Assembly: GCA_944389085.1 (NCBI GenBank)
Contig: CALXLB010000058.1
Span: 1 to 53,709 of the forward strand
Origin: an uncultured Spirochaetaceae bacterium
GTDB lineage: Bacteria; Spirochaetota; Spirochaetia; Sphaerochaetales; Sphaerochaetaceae
Direction: 5' to 3'
Length of the DNA stretch: 53,709 nucleotides
The position numbers and the translations under genes are program-made. The notes under the pieces were generated by a model. It was given only the letters and a program-made list of their open reading frames with translations. It was not told where the DNA came from and searched no databases. Positions 35,103-43,979 of the stretch are shown here, one piece after another. Position 1 is the first letter of the stretch; each line of letters starts with the position of its first letter.

Positions 35103-36365
35103 TCACTCGTGGATGTCACCATATGTGTCGAGAAGTGTATCGCATGTAATGCGGATGACTTCTTCACCTGTGATTTCACCAGCAACAGCTCTTGCAAGGC
35201 TGTCACGGAGTGTGTTGCCCCAGTCCTTGCCGATGTAAGAAGACTCGATAGCCTTATCTCTCTCAGGACCTGCATCTGTTGCATTGAGCTCCTGTACGAA
35301 GATGTCGAGACCAGGAACATCGTAATCAACTTCAATGCCCTTGACACCTGGCAGATAGTTACCATCTTTGCAGTACTGGATATAGTTTTCTGGCTCGAAG
35401 AACCACTTGATGAACTCAACAGCAGCCTCTTCCTGACCAGTTCCGTCGAATGCATAGAGGAAGTTTCCACCAAGACATGTAGCAACTGTTGTCTCATACG
35501 GCATAAGAACAGGAATCCATTCGAAATCCTTGATGTTCTCCATGTAGTCTGTGATTACCCAGTTACCGGCAAGGTGAGCTGCAACACGACCAGTCTTGAA
35601 CATCTGCTGCGCGTTCTCTGTTCCAAGACCTGCAGATACTGATGAGTATCCATCCTGATAGAGGGAGAGAATGAAGTCGATTGCTTCCTTTGTCTCCGGG
35701 CTGTCAAGAATCAGGTGCTTTGAATCTTCTGGATCGAAGAAGAGTGAGCCGAACTGATAAAGGATTGTTCTGATTCTCTGCTGTGAGTAGTCAATAACAA
35801 GAGCATAATCGAGTGTATCCTCGTTAGCTGCCATGACCTGATCAAGAGCTGCCATGAACTCATCCCATGTCCATCTCTCTTCCTCTGTAAGAGGATAGGA
35901 AACGCCAGCCTTGTCGAATGCAGTCTTGTTGATGATGAGACCTACAGCTGTAGCATTGACTGTACCTGCAATGAGCTCGCCTGTTTCCGGGCTTGTTCCG
36001 TCCATTGCGAAGGAGTCTCCTGTAAGGTCACCAAGCTTGCCTTCGAGTGAATAAGCAAGGTCATTATACTGGATAAAGTGACCAGAGCGGATAAGTGCAG
36101 GAAGGTCATGTGCCATTGCTCTGTTCTGAATCTGTGTCTGCATATCACCATAAGCGATTTCGTTGATGAAGACCTGGATTCCCTTATCTGCATATTCAGC
36201 ATTGAATCTTTCGACAGCCTTAGCCATCGCTCCGCCTTCAAGTGTATCATCGGAAAGAAGAATCTCGAGGCGCTCTACTCCACCAGAGGACTCCCCGCTG
36301 CCACCAGCCCAGACGCCGGTAAGGAGGAGTGAAAGCACAAGGAATGCTGCTAAGAATTTCTTCAT
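35103..36365 (-). CDS. Sugar ABC transporter substrate-binding protein (second system)
   Basis: A 420-residue family 1 solute-binding protein. The signal peptide ends GVWAGGSGESSGG without a lipobox Cys. Family segments include ALIRSGHFIQYNDLAYSLEGK, MFKTGRVAAHLAGNW and AAVEFIKWFFEPENY. AAAAAGGAG lies upstream of the ATG. It forms its own transcription unit, with TATAAT at 36439-36444 and terminator at 35056-35083. The matching permeases are 2.6 kb further along the same strand, beyond the oppositely oriented 806-residue protein gene. Substrate unknown. Confidence 0.9.
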   Translation of the reverse strand: MKKFLAAFLVLSLLLTGVWAGGSGESSGGVERLEILLSDDTLEGGAMAKAVERFNAEYADKGIQVFINEIAYGDMQTQIQNRAMAHDLPALIRSGHFIQYNDLAYSLEGKLGDLTGDSFAMDGTSPETGELIAGTVNATAVGLIINKTAFDKAGVSYPLTEEERWTWDEFMAALDQVMAANEDTLDYALVIDYSQQRIRTILYQFGSLFFDPEDSKHLILDSPETKEAIDFILSLYQDGYSSVSAGLGTENAQQMFKTGRVAAHLAGNWVITDYMENIKDFEWIPVLMPYETTVATCLGGNFLYAFDGTGQEEAAVEFIKWFFEPENYIQYCKDGNYLPGVKGIEVDYDVPGLDIFVQELNATDAGPERDKAIESSYIGKDWGNTLRDSLARAVAGEITGEEVIRITCDTLLDTYGDIHE

Positions 36366-36438
36366 ACGTTTCTCCTTTTTATTAATCCTATGGCTTAGTC
36401 TAATCTAGTATTCAGGTCTGTTCTACTCTCATCTTGCT

Positions 36439-36444
36439 ATTATA
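36439..36444 (-). promoter_or_regulatory. -10 element of the binding-protein gene
   Basis: A consensus TATAAT on the minus strand, 73 nt before the ATG. No good -35 stands at normal spacing, which may mean dependence on an activator. Confidence 0.4.
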
Positions 36445-36527
36445 TTTCACTTTGTTCTGATTTCTTGCTAAAATTCAACCTCAATTCGTATGAATTTCAA
36501 AACTGAACTAGCCCAATAAAGAAATAA

Positions 36528-36552
36528 GCCGGAAACCTTATCAGCTTCCGGC
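36528..36552 (-). terminator. Terminator of glyA
   Basis: GCCGGAA (36528-36534) pairs with TTCCGGC (36546-36552); on the minus strand it is followed by TTATTTCTTTATT. It lies directly after the glyA stop. Confidence 0.8.
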
Positions 36553-36558
36553 ATTGTA

Positions 36559-38067
36559 TCAGGCAAGGGGGAACTCTTTTTCAAGGAAATCAAGATCAAG
36601 TTCTGGATAGAGAACAAACTGATCAAGAAGCGCTTTTATCCTGCTTCTTGCTTCTTCCATAACACTCTCTGGAGCTTTTGCCTTGTTTTTTGAGAATTCT
36701 CCAGCATGCTCACCTTTTGTCAGCTTCACAGGATGGGCAGACTTCAGAACCATTGCAATTATTGAAGCAATCTCTTCCATCTCCTTATTCCCCATACCAA
36801 GCGTAGTCAGAGCAGGAGTACCGAGCCTCAGTCCGGATGTGTACCAGGGACCGTTGCTATCAAACGGAAGAGCATTGCGGTTAAGGGTGATGCCGCATTC
36901 TCGCAGAAGGCTCTCAGCCTGACGGCCATTGAGGCCGAATGGACGGACATCAAGGAGCATAAGATGGTTATCTGTACCACCTGTAGCCACAGGAATACCT
37001 TCCTTGATACAGCTCTCAGCCAGATGACGTGCATTGCGGACAATTCTGGCAGCATAATCCTGGAAATACGGCTTCAGGGCCTCCTCCAGTGCAACAGCTT
37101 TTGCTGCAAGGATATTCGGAAGCGGTCCGCCGATTACCAGAGGGCATCCTTTATCAACACTGGCTGCAAACTCTTCCTTGCAGAGGATCATGCCACCGCG
37201 GGGTCCTCTGAGCGTTTTGTGGGTTGTAGTTGTCACAACATCTGCCCAAAGAACCGGATCATAGTCCCCTGTAAATACCTTACCGGCAACAAGACCAGCA
37301 AAATGAGCCATGTCGACCATGAAGACCGCACCATATCTATGTGCGATATCAGCCATACGGTGAAAATCAATTGCTCTTGGATAAGCTGAATAACCTGCAA
37401 GGAGAATCAGAGGCTTTATCTCTGCTGTAAGCCTTTCAATCTCATCGTAATCAAGAAGGCCTGTCTCTTTATCTACAGTATATGAATAAGCATCGAACAT
37501 CTGTGCAGAGACATTCTGTCTGTATCCATGTGTCAGATGTCCACCTGAATAGTAATCAAGACCGAGAAGCCTCTGATTATGTGTCGCTTCTCTGATCCTG
37601 TTCCAGTCTTCTCTTTTCATATCAGAGGGATTTTTGATTCCCATTTCCTCCAGAGAAGGGACTTCAACACGTTCATTCAGTATTGCCCAGTATGCACAGA
37701 GATTCGCATCTGCACCAGAGTGCGGCTGCACATAAGCATGCTCCGCTCCGAAAAGTTTTTCTGCCTTCTCCGCAGCTTCTGCTTCAATTGCATCAACATT
37801 GTCACAGCCGGCATAGAACCTGTGATAAGGAAAACCTTCAGAATATTTATCGGTAAGCAGATTTCCCATTGCCGCCTGAACTGGCAGTGATGAATAGTTC
37901 TCGCTGGCAATAAGCTTGAGATATGTTCTCTGATCCCTGAGCTCATGGACAATTCTTGCAGCAACAGATGGAGAAACACGTGCAACAAGATCTAAAGAGG
38001 CTGTATACATAGCCATCTCACTATTTATTTTCTTTCCGCTTTTCAGATAATCGTCAAATGCACCCAT
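36559..38067 (-). CDS. glyA: Serine hydroxymethyltransferase, long form
   Basis: A PLP enzyme of 502 residues interconverting serine and glycine and charging tetrahydrofolate with one-carbon units. The PLP lysine is in TTTTHKTLRGPRGG, with ASENYSS, YSEGFPYHRFYAG and VDMAHFAGLVAG also clear. It is about 90 residues longer than the common 415-residue form, with extra material at the N-terminus and an insert between HSGADANL and SGGHLTHG. The start at 38067 has AGGA 5 nt upstream. It diverges from infA. Confidence 0.94.
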   Translation of the reverse strand: MGAFDDYLKSGKKINSEMAMYTASLDLVARVSPSVAARIVHELRDQRTYLKLIASENYSSLPVQAAMGNLLTDKYSEGFPYHRFYAGCDNVDAIEAEAAEKAEKLFGAEHAYVQPHSGADANLCAYWAILNERVEVPSLEEMGIKNPSDMKREDWNRIREATHNQRLLGLDYYSGGHLTHGYRQNVSAQMFDAYSYTVDKETGLLDYDEIERLTAEIKPLILLAGYSAYPRAIDFHRMADIAHRYGAVFMVDMAHFAGLVAGKVFTGDYDPVLWADVVTTTTHKTLRGPRGGMILCKEEFAASVDKGCPLVIGGPLPNILAAKAVALEEALKPYFQDYAARIVRNARHLAESCIKEGIPVATGGTDNHLMLLDVRPFGLNGRQAESLLRECGITLNRNALPFDSNGPWYTSGLRLGTPALTTLGMGNKEMEEIASIIAMVLKSAHPVKLTKGEHAGEFSKNKAKAPESVMEEARSRIKALLDQFVLYPELDLDFLEKEFPLA

Positions 38068-38135
38068 GTCATTCCTCCCTGAGAAAGAATGCACCTAAGA
38101 GAGGATGTTTGCAATACCATTAGATGGGTACATCA

Positions 38136-38164
38136 TTGACAGCTTTCAGCGGAATAAATAGACT
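38136..38164 (+). promoter_or_regulatory. Sigma70-type promoter of infA
   Basis: TTGACA (38136-38141), 17 nt, TAGACT (38159-38164), followed about 38 nt later by the infA start with its own AAGGAG. Confidence 0.7.
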
Positions 38165-38201
38165 TCAGGAGGCTTTAAATAAATATATCCAAGGAGAAAA
38201 A

Positions 38202-38420
38202 ATGGCAAAGGAAGAAGCAATCGAGGTAGAAGGAGTAGTAAAAGAAGCTCTGCCTAACACAATGTTCCGTGTAGAGCTTACAAACAAGCTCGTCATCCTC
38301 GCACACCTTTCAGGAAAGATGAGGAAGCACTACATCAGAATCGTTCCGGGCGACACAGTAAAGGTAGAGCTTTCCCCATACGACCTCACAAAGGGCAGAA
38401 TCGTCTACAGGGAACGCTAA
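38202..38420 (+). CDS. infA: Translation initiation factor IF-1
   Basis: A 72-residue S1/OB-fold protein, [20 protein letters not shown], with [22 protein letters not shown] and the terminal [12 protein letters not shown]. It binds the 30S A site during initiation. The start at 38202 has AAGGAG 5 nt upstream and matches the family; the longer in-frame extension upstream does not. It is preceded by a near-consensus promoter and its stop overlaps the stop of the convergent Smr gene by 4 nt. Confidence 0.95.
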   Translation: MAKEEAIEVEGVVKEALPNTMFRVELTNKLVILAHLSGKMRKHYIRIVPGDTVKVELSPYDLTKGRIVYRER

Positions 38421-39751
38421 GCTTTAAGTATTATCCAGAGCGCTCCTGAACCGCCAGCAGACTGGGGAGCGCTGTATTTCTCACTTACCATTCCCGATTG
38501 ATCGAGAATACGGATTACGGCATCGCGGAGAACGCCTATGCCGTCTTCGCTATGTAAGCCTTTCCCAGTGATTATCGAGATTTTCCTCAATCCATTCTGA
38601 TGACACTCATCAAGAAATGATTTAACACTGCTTTCAGCCTGTGCAATCGTATCACCATGCAGATCGAGAGTAGCCTGAGGCATCATCGTACGTAGACGGG
38701 AGATTGTCAGTTCCTTCTTCTGACTGGACAGATCACCTTTTTCCTTGAGAATCTCATCAAATGTCTTCTCATTCTTCTTCTCAAAGGCTGAGAATACAGG
38801 ACCAAAGGAAGGAATGCTCTGCTGTGTACTAGCTCTGTGGGAATCCTGGCGAATCCCTTCTTCATCCGGCTTTTCTTCCGTTTTCCTCTCGGGAATCTTA
38901 TTATTGCCGAAGATGGACCAGACAGCTTCAGGAGCACGCTTTTCATCCTCGCTTTCAGTTCTGAAAAGGCTTTCCTCCTGCTTCTCTTCTGTAAAAGGCT
39001 TCTGCGTTTCCGCCGCAATCTTTGTTTCTTCTTCCTCAGCTTTCTTCTTATTGCCTGAATTTTCAAAACTGGAAAGGATATCAGCAAAGGATTTTGTCGG
39101 GTTATAAGGTTTAGATACTCTCTCAACCTTGATCTGAGAAGGGATCTCTTCTTTCTCTACCGCTTCTTCCTTTCTGACAAAACTCTCATTGGAACCGAAA
39201 ATTGACCATGCGGCATCTGGAGAGCGTTTCTCATCCTCGCTCTCCTGTCTGAAAAAGGTCTCCTCCGGAATGGGGGCAGTCTGTTTTGCAGGTACGGCAG
39301 GCTCCCTATCTTTCTTCACATCAGTGCCATCGAAAGCAGCAAGGATATCACCAAAGCTTTTGGTAGGATGATAAGTGCTCTTCTTCTCTGGACCTGTTTT
39401 ATCTGTTTTCTTCTTCTGAGGCTTGCCACGTCCTTCCCATTTCTCGAGGATAGCACCGAAATCCGTTCTGGATTCAGCTATCTCCTTCTTACGGGAACTA
39501 GATGGCATGACATAAGGATTGCCTGTATGCTCATAAGCGTAAAGAATATCAGCAAAAGATGAAGACGGATTATATCCCTGCACTATCTCAGAGGGCTTCT
39601 TCGGCTTCTGAGGAGGAAGGGGTTTCTTCGAAGTTTTATTCTCCTCTTCCTTCTTCTCAACCAGTTTGATAGAAGCAAAAGGAGATGGGAATTTCTCTTC
39701 TTCGTTCAGGCGACGTTTTATATCCGCCGCCCTGGTTTTCTTTCTGCCCAA
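38417..39751 (-). CDS. Smr-domain protein with repeat-bearing N-terminal region
   Basis: A 444-residue protein. Residues about 360-444 form an Smr domain ([24 protein letters not shown]), related to the nuclease domain of MutS2. The first 355 residues are highly charged and probably disordered, with recurring peptides: [18 protein letters not shown] (60-77), [11 protein letters not shown] (97-107), [18 protein letters not shown] (127-144), [18 protein letters not shown] (216-233) and a weak [12 protein letters not shown] (315-326). A second motif, ESEDEKRxPxAxWSIFGxN, occurs at 170-188 and 266-284. Start is TTG with GGAAG upstream, 2 nt after the CBS gene stop. Confidence 0.82.
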   Translation of the reverse strand: MGRKKTRAADIKRRLNEEEKFPSPFASIKLVEKKEEENKTSKKPLPPQKPKKPSEIVQGYNPSSSFADILYAYEHTGNPYVMPSSSRKKEIAESRTDFGAILEKWEGRGKPQKKKTDKTGPEKKSTYHPTKSFGDILAAFDGTDVKKDREPAVPAKQTAPIPEETFFRQESEDEKRSPDAAWSIFGSNESFVRKEEAVEKEEIPSQIKVERVSKPYNPTKSFADILSSFENSGNKKKAEEEETKIAAETQKPFTEEKQEESLFRTESEDEKRAPEAVWSIFGNNKIPERKTEEKPDEEGIRQDSHRASTQQSIPSFGPVFSAFEKKNEKTFDEILKEKGDLSSQKKELTISRLRTMMPQATLDLHGDTIAQAESSVKSFLDECHQNGLRKISIITGKGLHSEDGIGVLRDAVIRILDQSGMVSEKYSAPQSAGGSGALWIILKA

Positions 39752-39753
39752 GC

Positions 39754-40398
39754 TTATACTTCCCTGACATCAAGGATTTCAGAGACAAATGGCTTGATTA
39801 TGGATACAAGCTCATCAATTGAGCAGCCCTGGACTTTGATAGTGCAGATAGCATTTGTCGGGTCCGTGCCTGCAAATGTACCGAATGAGATGATATCAAG
39901 GCCCTTTGCTGCCAGTGCAGCACTGATCTGAGCAATTGTGCCAGGCTTATCCTCAACAAGGAAAGAAAGCCTTACTCCATAATGGCGTGCACCGAAGAGC
40001 TCAAGAAGGATGCGGAACATATCACTCTTTGTGACGATTCCGACAAGTTTCGTACCATTCACAACAGGCAGACAGGAGAGATCCTGATCGCTCATCAGCC
40101 TGGCAGCTTCCTCAACCGTCGTATCCTCAGAGATTGTAACAGGATCCTTTGTCATCAGCTTCTTCACTGTAAGCTTTGACAGAAGATAAGCCATTTCATG
40201 GATAGACAGGCTTGACGCCGGAGATGGAGAAGCATGAAGGATATCTTTCTCCGTGATAACGCCGACGAGATTCTTGTCCTTGTCCAGAACAGGAAGGCGA
40301 TGGACCTTCTCCCTCTTCATCAGATCGGATGCCTCTCCGATGGACATGTCAGGTGTTGCTGTAACAGGGTTTCTGGTCATTCTTCTAGCTATGATCAT
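39754..40398 (-). CDS. CBS-pair protein with ACT domain (AcuB-like)
   Basis: A 214-residue cytoplasmic protein with two CBS motifs (IARRMTRNPVTATPDMSI; LMTKDPVTISEDTTVEEAA with LPVVNGTKLVGIVTKSD) and a C-terminal ACT-like domain (about 140-214; RLSFLVEDKPGTIAQISAAL). This layout resembles AcuB-like regulators that sense adenine nucleotides or amino acids; no specific ligand can be named. The start at 40398 is set by GGAGG 7 nt upstream. It is co-transcribed with the Smr gene. Confidence 0.85.
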   Translation of the reverse strand: MIIARRMTRNPVTATPDMSIGEASDLMKREKVHRLPVLDKDKNLVGVITEKDILHASPSPASSLSIHEMAYLLSKLTVKKLMTKDPVTISEDTTVEEAARLMSDQDLSCLPVVNGTKLVGIVTKSDMFRILLELFGARHYGVRLSFLVEDKPGTIAQISAALAAKGLDIISFGTFAGTDPTNAICTIKVQGCSIDELVSIIKPFVSEILDVREV

Positions 40399-40500
40399 TT
40401 CAGAACCTCCTATCCAAATAATATACTGTGAAAAGCAGATTAGAAAGAATAATAGAACAATCTTCATGCAATTCCAACACAAAATGATGACTTCCTAAGA

Positions 40501-40506
40501 TATAAT
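40501..40506 (+). promoter_or_regulatory. -10 element upstream of the beta-mannosidase-like gene
   Basis: Perfect TATAAT 19 nt before the ATG at 40526, with GGGAGG between. No convincing -35. Confidence 0.4.
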
Positions 40507-40525
40507 GAACAGAAAGGGAGGAAGA

Positions 40526-42433
40526 ATGACTAGAACCGAACTCAGTGGTGCGTGGACGCTGAACGCTCACTCACCAATGAAGAGCAGTGGAATAAAACAA
40601 GGCAGCGAATGGGATATGGATATCCCCGGAAGCATACATGATACGCTACTGGCAGCTGGCCTGATAGAAGAACCTTATGATGGTACAGGTATTATAAATG
40701 CTGCCTGGGTCGGTGAATCCGCATGGAGCATCAAACGGAATTTCACCATCAGCAGATCCAGGCTAATGTATCTCACATGTCCATCCCTGTCCCCTGCTGC
40801 CATCATCATCAACGGAAAAGAAGCCGGCAGGACAAAAGGAGAAGGTTCTTCCCTCTCTCTTGATATCAGCAATGCTGTATCGGATGGAGACAATCATATC
40901 GAATTCATCTTCTCAGGCACAGGACTCAATCAGGCAGGAGCCGAGAGAGTTTTCCCTGGAATCTGGGGGCCTGTGGATATACTCTCCGATGATGAAATCA
41001 TTTTCAGTGAGCCCGAACTCGAGACAATCAGTGAAAAAGATGGATGGAAGCTCTGCCTTAAAATAAAAGCTACAGCTTATCAGAATGCAGAACTGCCATA
41101 TGAAATAGCCTTCAATGGGAAAACAGTAAAAGGAGTAATGGAATTCAGAAAAGGAACAGCTGTCTCCTCTCTGAAATTCGATGCAGAAGGTGTCTACCTC
41201 TGGTGGCCACAAGGCACTGGCCCTCAGCCGCTGTATCCGGTATCAATCAATATTGCAGGCATGCGTTTTGATAAAGACATAGCATTCAGAACGATACAGG
41301 CATCAAATGACGGAGTGGAATGCAACGGCATGAGGATCTTTGCCAAAGGAGCTGTTCTGGGGAAAGAGAATCTCATTCCTTCCAGAAATACCTCATCTGA
41401 TACAGAACGCCTGCTGCGCAGTGCTGCAGAAGCAGGTCTCAACACTCTCATTACAGAGAATCCCAGCAGAAAGCTAGAGGAAACTGCAGCAAGAAACGGC
41501 ATGATAATCTTTGCAGCAGAGTCCCCTGCCACAGTCTTCTCTTCCCCTTCCTTCCCTTCAAAGTGGACGATGGAGAGAATCTGGAAGGATGATGTGAGAA
41601 ATATAGCCTCAAGTACAGCAGATCTTCATGGAGGCGGTACAACAGGCGAAATACTCAGCAGTATCGCAGCTTCGTTCCTATTCCCTGACACTGAAGGAAA
41701 ACTTGTCTACCTTTCACAGATAAAAGCTGCCGAAATGGCAAGAAAAGAAGCTGACAGAAGAAGGGCAAGAGGAGAAAAAGGTCTTATTCTCTCATCCCTT
41801 GTAGACCCATGGCCAGCTATCTCCGATTCTGCCATCGAATATGGCGGTAAATGGAAGCTTCTCAGCTATGCAAGCCGTGCTTTCTTCTCGCCGCTCCAGC
41901 CCATTCTGGTGACAGATGGAAGAGCGGTAGGACTTTACTTTGCCAACGACACGCTGCAGGAAGCAGAAGCCGAATTCTCGATAAAGCTCAGAGACTTCTC
42001 CGGCGGCAAAAAAGAAACAAGAGAGTATTCTGCAGTAGCGGGCCCCGGTGAGATCGTGAAAGTCGCAGAATATCCGCTATTCAGAGTAGATGAGACAAAT
42101 ACGTTCCTCTACGTGAAGATGTCTACAAAGGATTTACTGAGAGAGAGAACAATGCTGCTGGACAAGCCTAAGAATCTTAAGCTGGAAAATCCTTGCATGA
42201 AAGTAAGCATAACAGAGAACAGTCCGCGCACATTCGCAGTCAAGCTTACAGCTGAGAAACCTGCTTTCCATGTTGCTCTTGACAGCAATATCAGAGGACT
42301 ATTCTCCGATAACATGATTTCCGTACGTCCTTCAGCGGAAAAGACAGTATTCTTCAAAGCGGAAGAAGATACGGATCTGCAGACATTCTCAGCTTCACTG
42401 AAAGTAATGGATCTCTACAGTGCGATGCATTAA
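40526..42433 (+). CDS. Beta-mannosidase-like GH2 protein lacking the catalytic core
   Basis: A 635-residue protein built like a GH2 beta-mannosidase: sugar-binding sandwich with PGSIHDTLLAAGLIEEPYDG near the N-terminus, VFPGIWGPVDI, and WWPQGTGPQPLYPV ending the second domain. The end of the barrel is still visible as SLVDPWPAISDSAIEYGGKW. Between them only about 160 residues remain of a TIM barrel that normally spans about 300, and the Asn-Glu acid/base and nucleophile Glu segments are not found. Family members have 800-850 residues. The reading frame is intact and has a good GGGAGG, so this may be a non-catalytic glycan-binding protein rather than a pseudogene. Confidence 0.78.
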   Translation: MTRTELSGAWTLNAHSPMKSSGIKQGSEWDMDIPGSIHDTLLAAGLIEEPYDGTGIINAAWVGESAWSIKRNFTISRSRLMYLTCPSLSPAAIIINGKEAGRTKGEGSSLSLDISNAVSDGDNHIEFIFSGTGLNQAGAERVFPGIWGPVDILSDDEIIFSEPELETISEKDGWKLCLKIKATAYQNAELPYEIAFNGKTVKGVMEFRKGTAVSSLKFDAEGVYLWWPQGTGPQPLYPVSINIAGMRFDKDIAFRTIQASNDGVECNGMRIFAKGAVLGKENLIPSRNTSSDTERLLRSAAEAGLNTLITENPSRKLEETAARNGMIIFAAESPATVFSSPSFPSKWTMERIWKDDVRNIASSTADLHGGGTTGEILSSIAASFLFPDTEGKLVYLSQIKAAEMARKEADRRRARGEKGLILSSLVDPWPAISDSAIEYGGKWKLLSYASRAFFSPLQPILVTDGRAVGLYFANDTLQEAEAEFSIKLRDFSGGKKETREYSAVAGPGEIVKVAEYPLFRVDETNTFLYVKMSTKDLLRERTMLLDKPKNLKLENPCMKVSITENSPRTFAVKLTAEKPAFHVALDSNIRGLFSDNMISVRPSAEKTVFFKAEEDTDLQTFSASLKVMDLYSAMH

Positions 42434-42435
42434 TC

Positions 42436-42457
42436 AAGGCGGCCCGCAAGCCGCCTT
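42436..42457. terminator. Bidirectional terminator between the GH2-like gene and livF
   Basis: AAGGCGGC (42436-42443) pairs with GCCGCCTT (42450-42457) over a 6-nt loop. It lies between two convergent stops. Confidence 0.78.
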
Positions 42458-42460
42458 CTA

Positions 42461-43195
42461 TCATGCACCAAGATAAGCTTTCTGGACTCTCTCGTTATTG
42501 AGAAGAGCTTCTCCGCTATCCTGAAGGACTATCTTTCCGTTCTCCAGCACATATCCATAACTTGATGAACGAAGCGCGAGACGGGCATTCTGCTCTACCA
42601 GGAATACAGTGACCTTATTCTCTTCATTGATAAGCTTTATCTTGTTGAAGATATCCTGGACAATGAGAGGGGCCAAGCCGAGTCCCGGCTCATCAAGAAG
42701 CAGAAGACGAGGGGCAGACATAAGCGCACGGGCAATGGCCATCATCTGCTGCTCACCGCCGGAAAGCGATCTTGTCTTCTGCTTTTTCCTTGCTCCGAGA
42801 ATAGGGAAAAGATCATACATATCTTCCTTGCGGCGGGCAATGAGATCAGAATCCCTGACCATGAAGGCTCCCATATCCAGATTTTCCTCTACCGTCATAT
42901 CCGCAAAGACATGGCGGCCCTCTGGAACAAGTGCGATACCACGCTTTGCAATCAGATCTGTCGTCAGGCTGGCATGGTGCTTTGACTGGCAGATAGTCTC
43001 GCCTGCGAACTCAATATGCCCGGCCTTCAGCGGTTCTAGCCCAACGATAGCTTTAAGCAATGTTGACTTTCCGGCTCCATTGGCGCCGATAAGGGAAACA
43101 ATATCGCCTTCGCTGACAGTCATAGAGACATCGGAGAGAGCTCTGATGTTTCCATACGACACGCTGATGTTATCAATCTTCAGTATCTCGCCCAT
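42461..43195 (-). CDS. livF: Branched-chain amino acid ABC transporter ATPase LivF
   Basis: A 244-residue ABC ATPase with Walker A GANGAGKST, signature LSGGEQQMMAIARAL, Walker B LLLLDEPGLGLAP and the H-loop region VFLVEQN. The wording RALSDVSMTVSEGDIVSLIG and NDERVQKAYLGA-like end fit LivF. The start at 43195 follows the livG stop by 1 nt, with GAGGAG upstream. It powers uptake of leucine, isoleucine and valine or related amino acids. Confidence 0.94.
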   Translation of the reverse strand: MGEILKIDNISVSYGNIRALSDVSMTVSEGDIVSLIGANGAGKSTLLKAIVGLEPLKAGHIEFAGETICQSKHHASLTTDLIAKRGIALVPEGRHVFADMTVEENLDMGAFMVRDSDLIARRKEDMYDLFPILGARKKQKTRSLSGGEQQMMAIARALMSAPRLLLLDEPGLGLAPLIVQDIFNKIKLINEENKVTVFLVEQNARLALRSSSYGYVLENGKIVLQDSGEALLNNERVQKAYLGA

Positions 43196-43196
43196 C

Positions 43197-43979
43197 TCAC
43201 TCCTCCTCTTCCTTGCCAAGGTATGCTTCAATAACACCTTTATCGTGCTTGATCTCATTCGGGGTACCTTCAGCAATCTTCATTCCGAAATTAAGCACAG
43301 TGATGTTATCACAGATATTCATGACAAGCTTCATATCATGCTCAATGAGCACGACTGTGACTCCAAGACCTTTGATTTTCCCGACAACAGACATCAGGTG
43401 GGAGGTCTCTGCAGGATTCATACCAGCTGCCGGCTCATCGAGAAAGAGAAGTTTTGGATCGGCTGCAAGTGCACGTGCAATCTCCAGTTCCCTCTGTTTA
43501 CCATATGGCAGGCTTCCTGCAAAATCCTGAGCATGTTCCTCCAGTTCGAAGAACCTCAGCCACTCCATCGCGCGGCCATAGACTTCTCTGTTCTCCCGGG
43601 ATGCAAAGAAATAGCTTTTCACAGCCTGGGCAAAACGATGATGGAAAGGATCTGAACCGACTTTGAAATGCAATCCCATCATTACATTCTCAACAACTGT
43701 CAGCTCTTTATACAGCCTGATGTTCTGGAATGTCCTGGCAATACCCATACGGCTGATCTTCCAGGCAGGAAGACCTGTTATATCATTGCCATCGAATATG
43801 ATTCTGCCGCTTGTAGGTTTATCAACACCGGTAATCTGGTTGAAAAGCGTAGTCTTTCCTGCACCATTGGGTCCGATAAGACCGGTGACAAGGCCTTTCT
43901 CAACATGGAAATCAACATCATTGACAGCAATAACACCGCCGAATTCACGAGTAAGATGTTCAGTCTCAAGGATTCTCAT
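43197..43979 (-). CDS. livG: Branched-chain amino acid ABC transporter ATPase LivG
   Basis: A 260-residue ABC ATPase with Walker A GPNGAGKTT, signature LPYGKQRELEIARAL, Walker B LLFLDEPAAGMNPAE and the LivG-type start LETEHLTREFGGVIAVNDVDF. It pairs with LivF as a heterodimer. Its start overlaps the livM stop by 4 nt. Confidence 0.94.
   Translation of the reverse strand: MRILETEHLTREFGGVIAVNDVDFHVEKGLVTGLIGPNGAGKTTLFNQITGVDKPTSGRIIFDGNDITGLPAWKISRMGIARTFQNIRLYKELTVVENVMMGLHFKVGSDPFHHRFAQAVKSYFFASRENREVYGRAMEWLRFFELEEHAQDFAGSLPYGKQRELEIARALAADPKLLFLDEPAAGMNPAETSHLMSVVGKIKGLGVTVVLIEHDMKLVMNICDNITVLNFGMKIAEGTPNEIKHDKGVIEAYLGKEEEE

Noticed and set aside
38745..39107. Plus-strand open frames of up to 120 codons opposite the Smr gene
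   Set aside because: They mirror the Lys/Glu-rich arm as Phe/Leu/Ser-rich text and lack start signals.
38707..39126. The Smr repeat region as a CRISPR array or DNA tandem repeat
   Set aside because: The repetition is at the peptide level with uneven spacing and diverged codons, inside an open frame.
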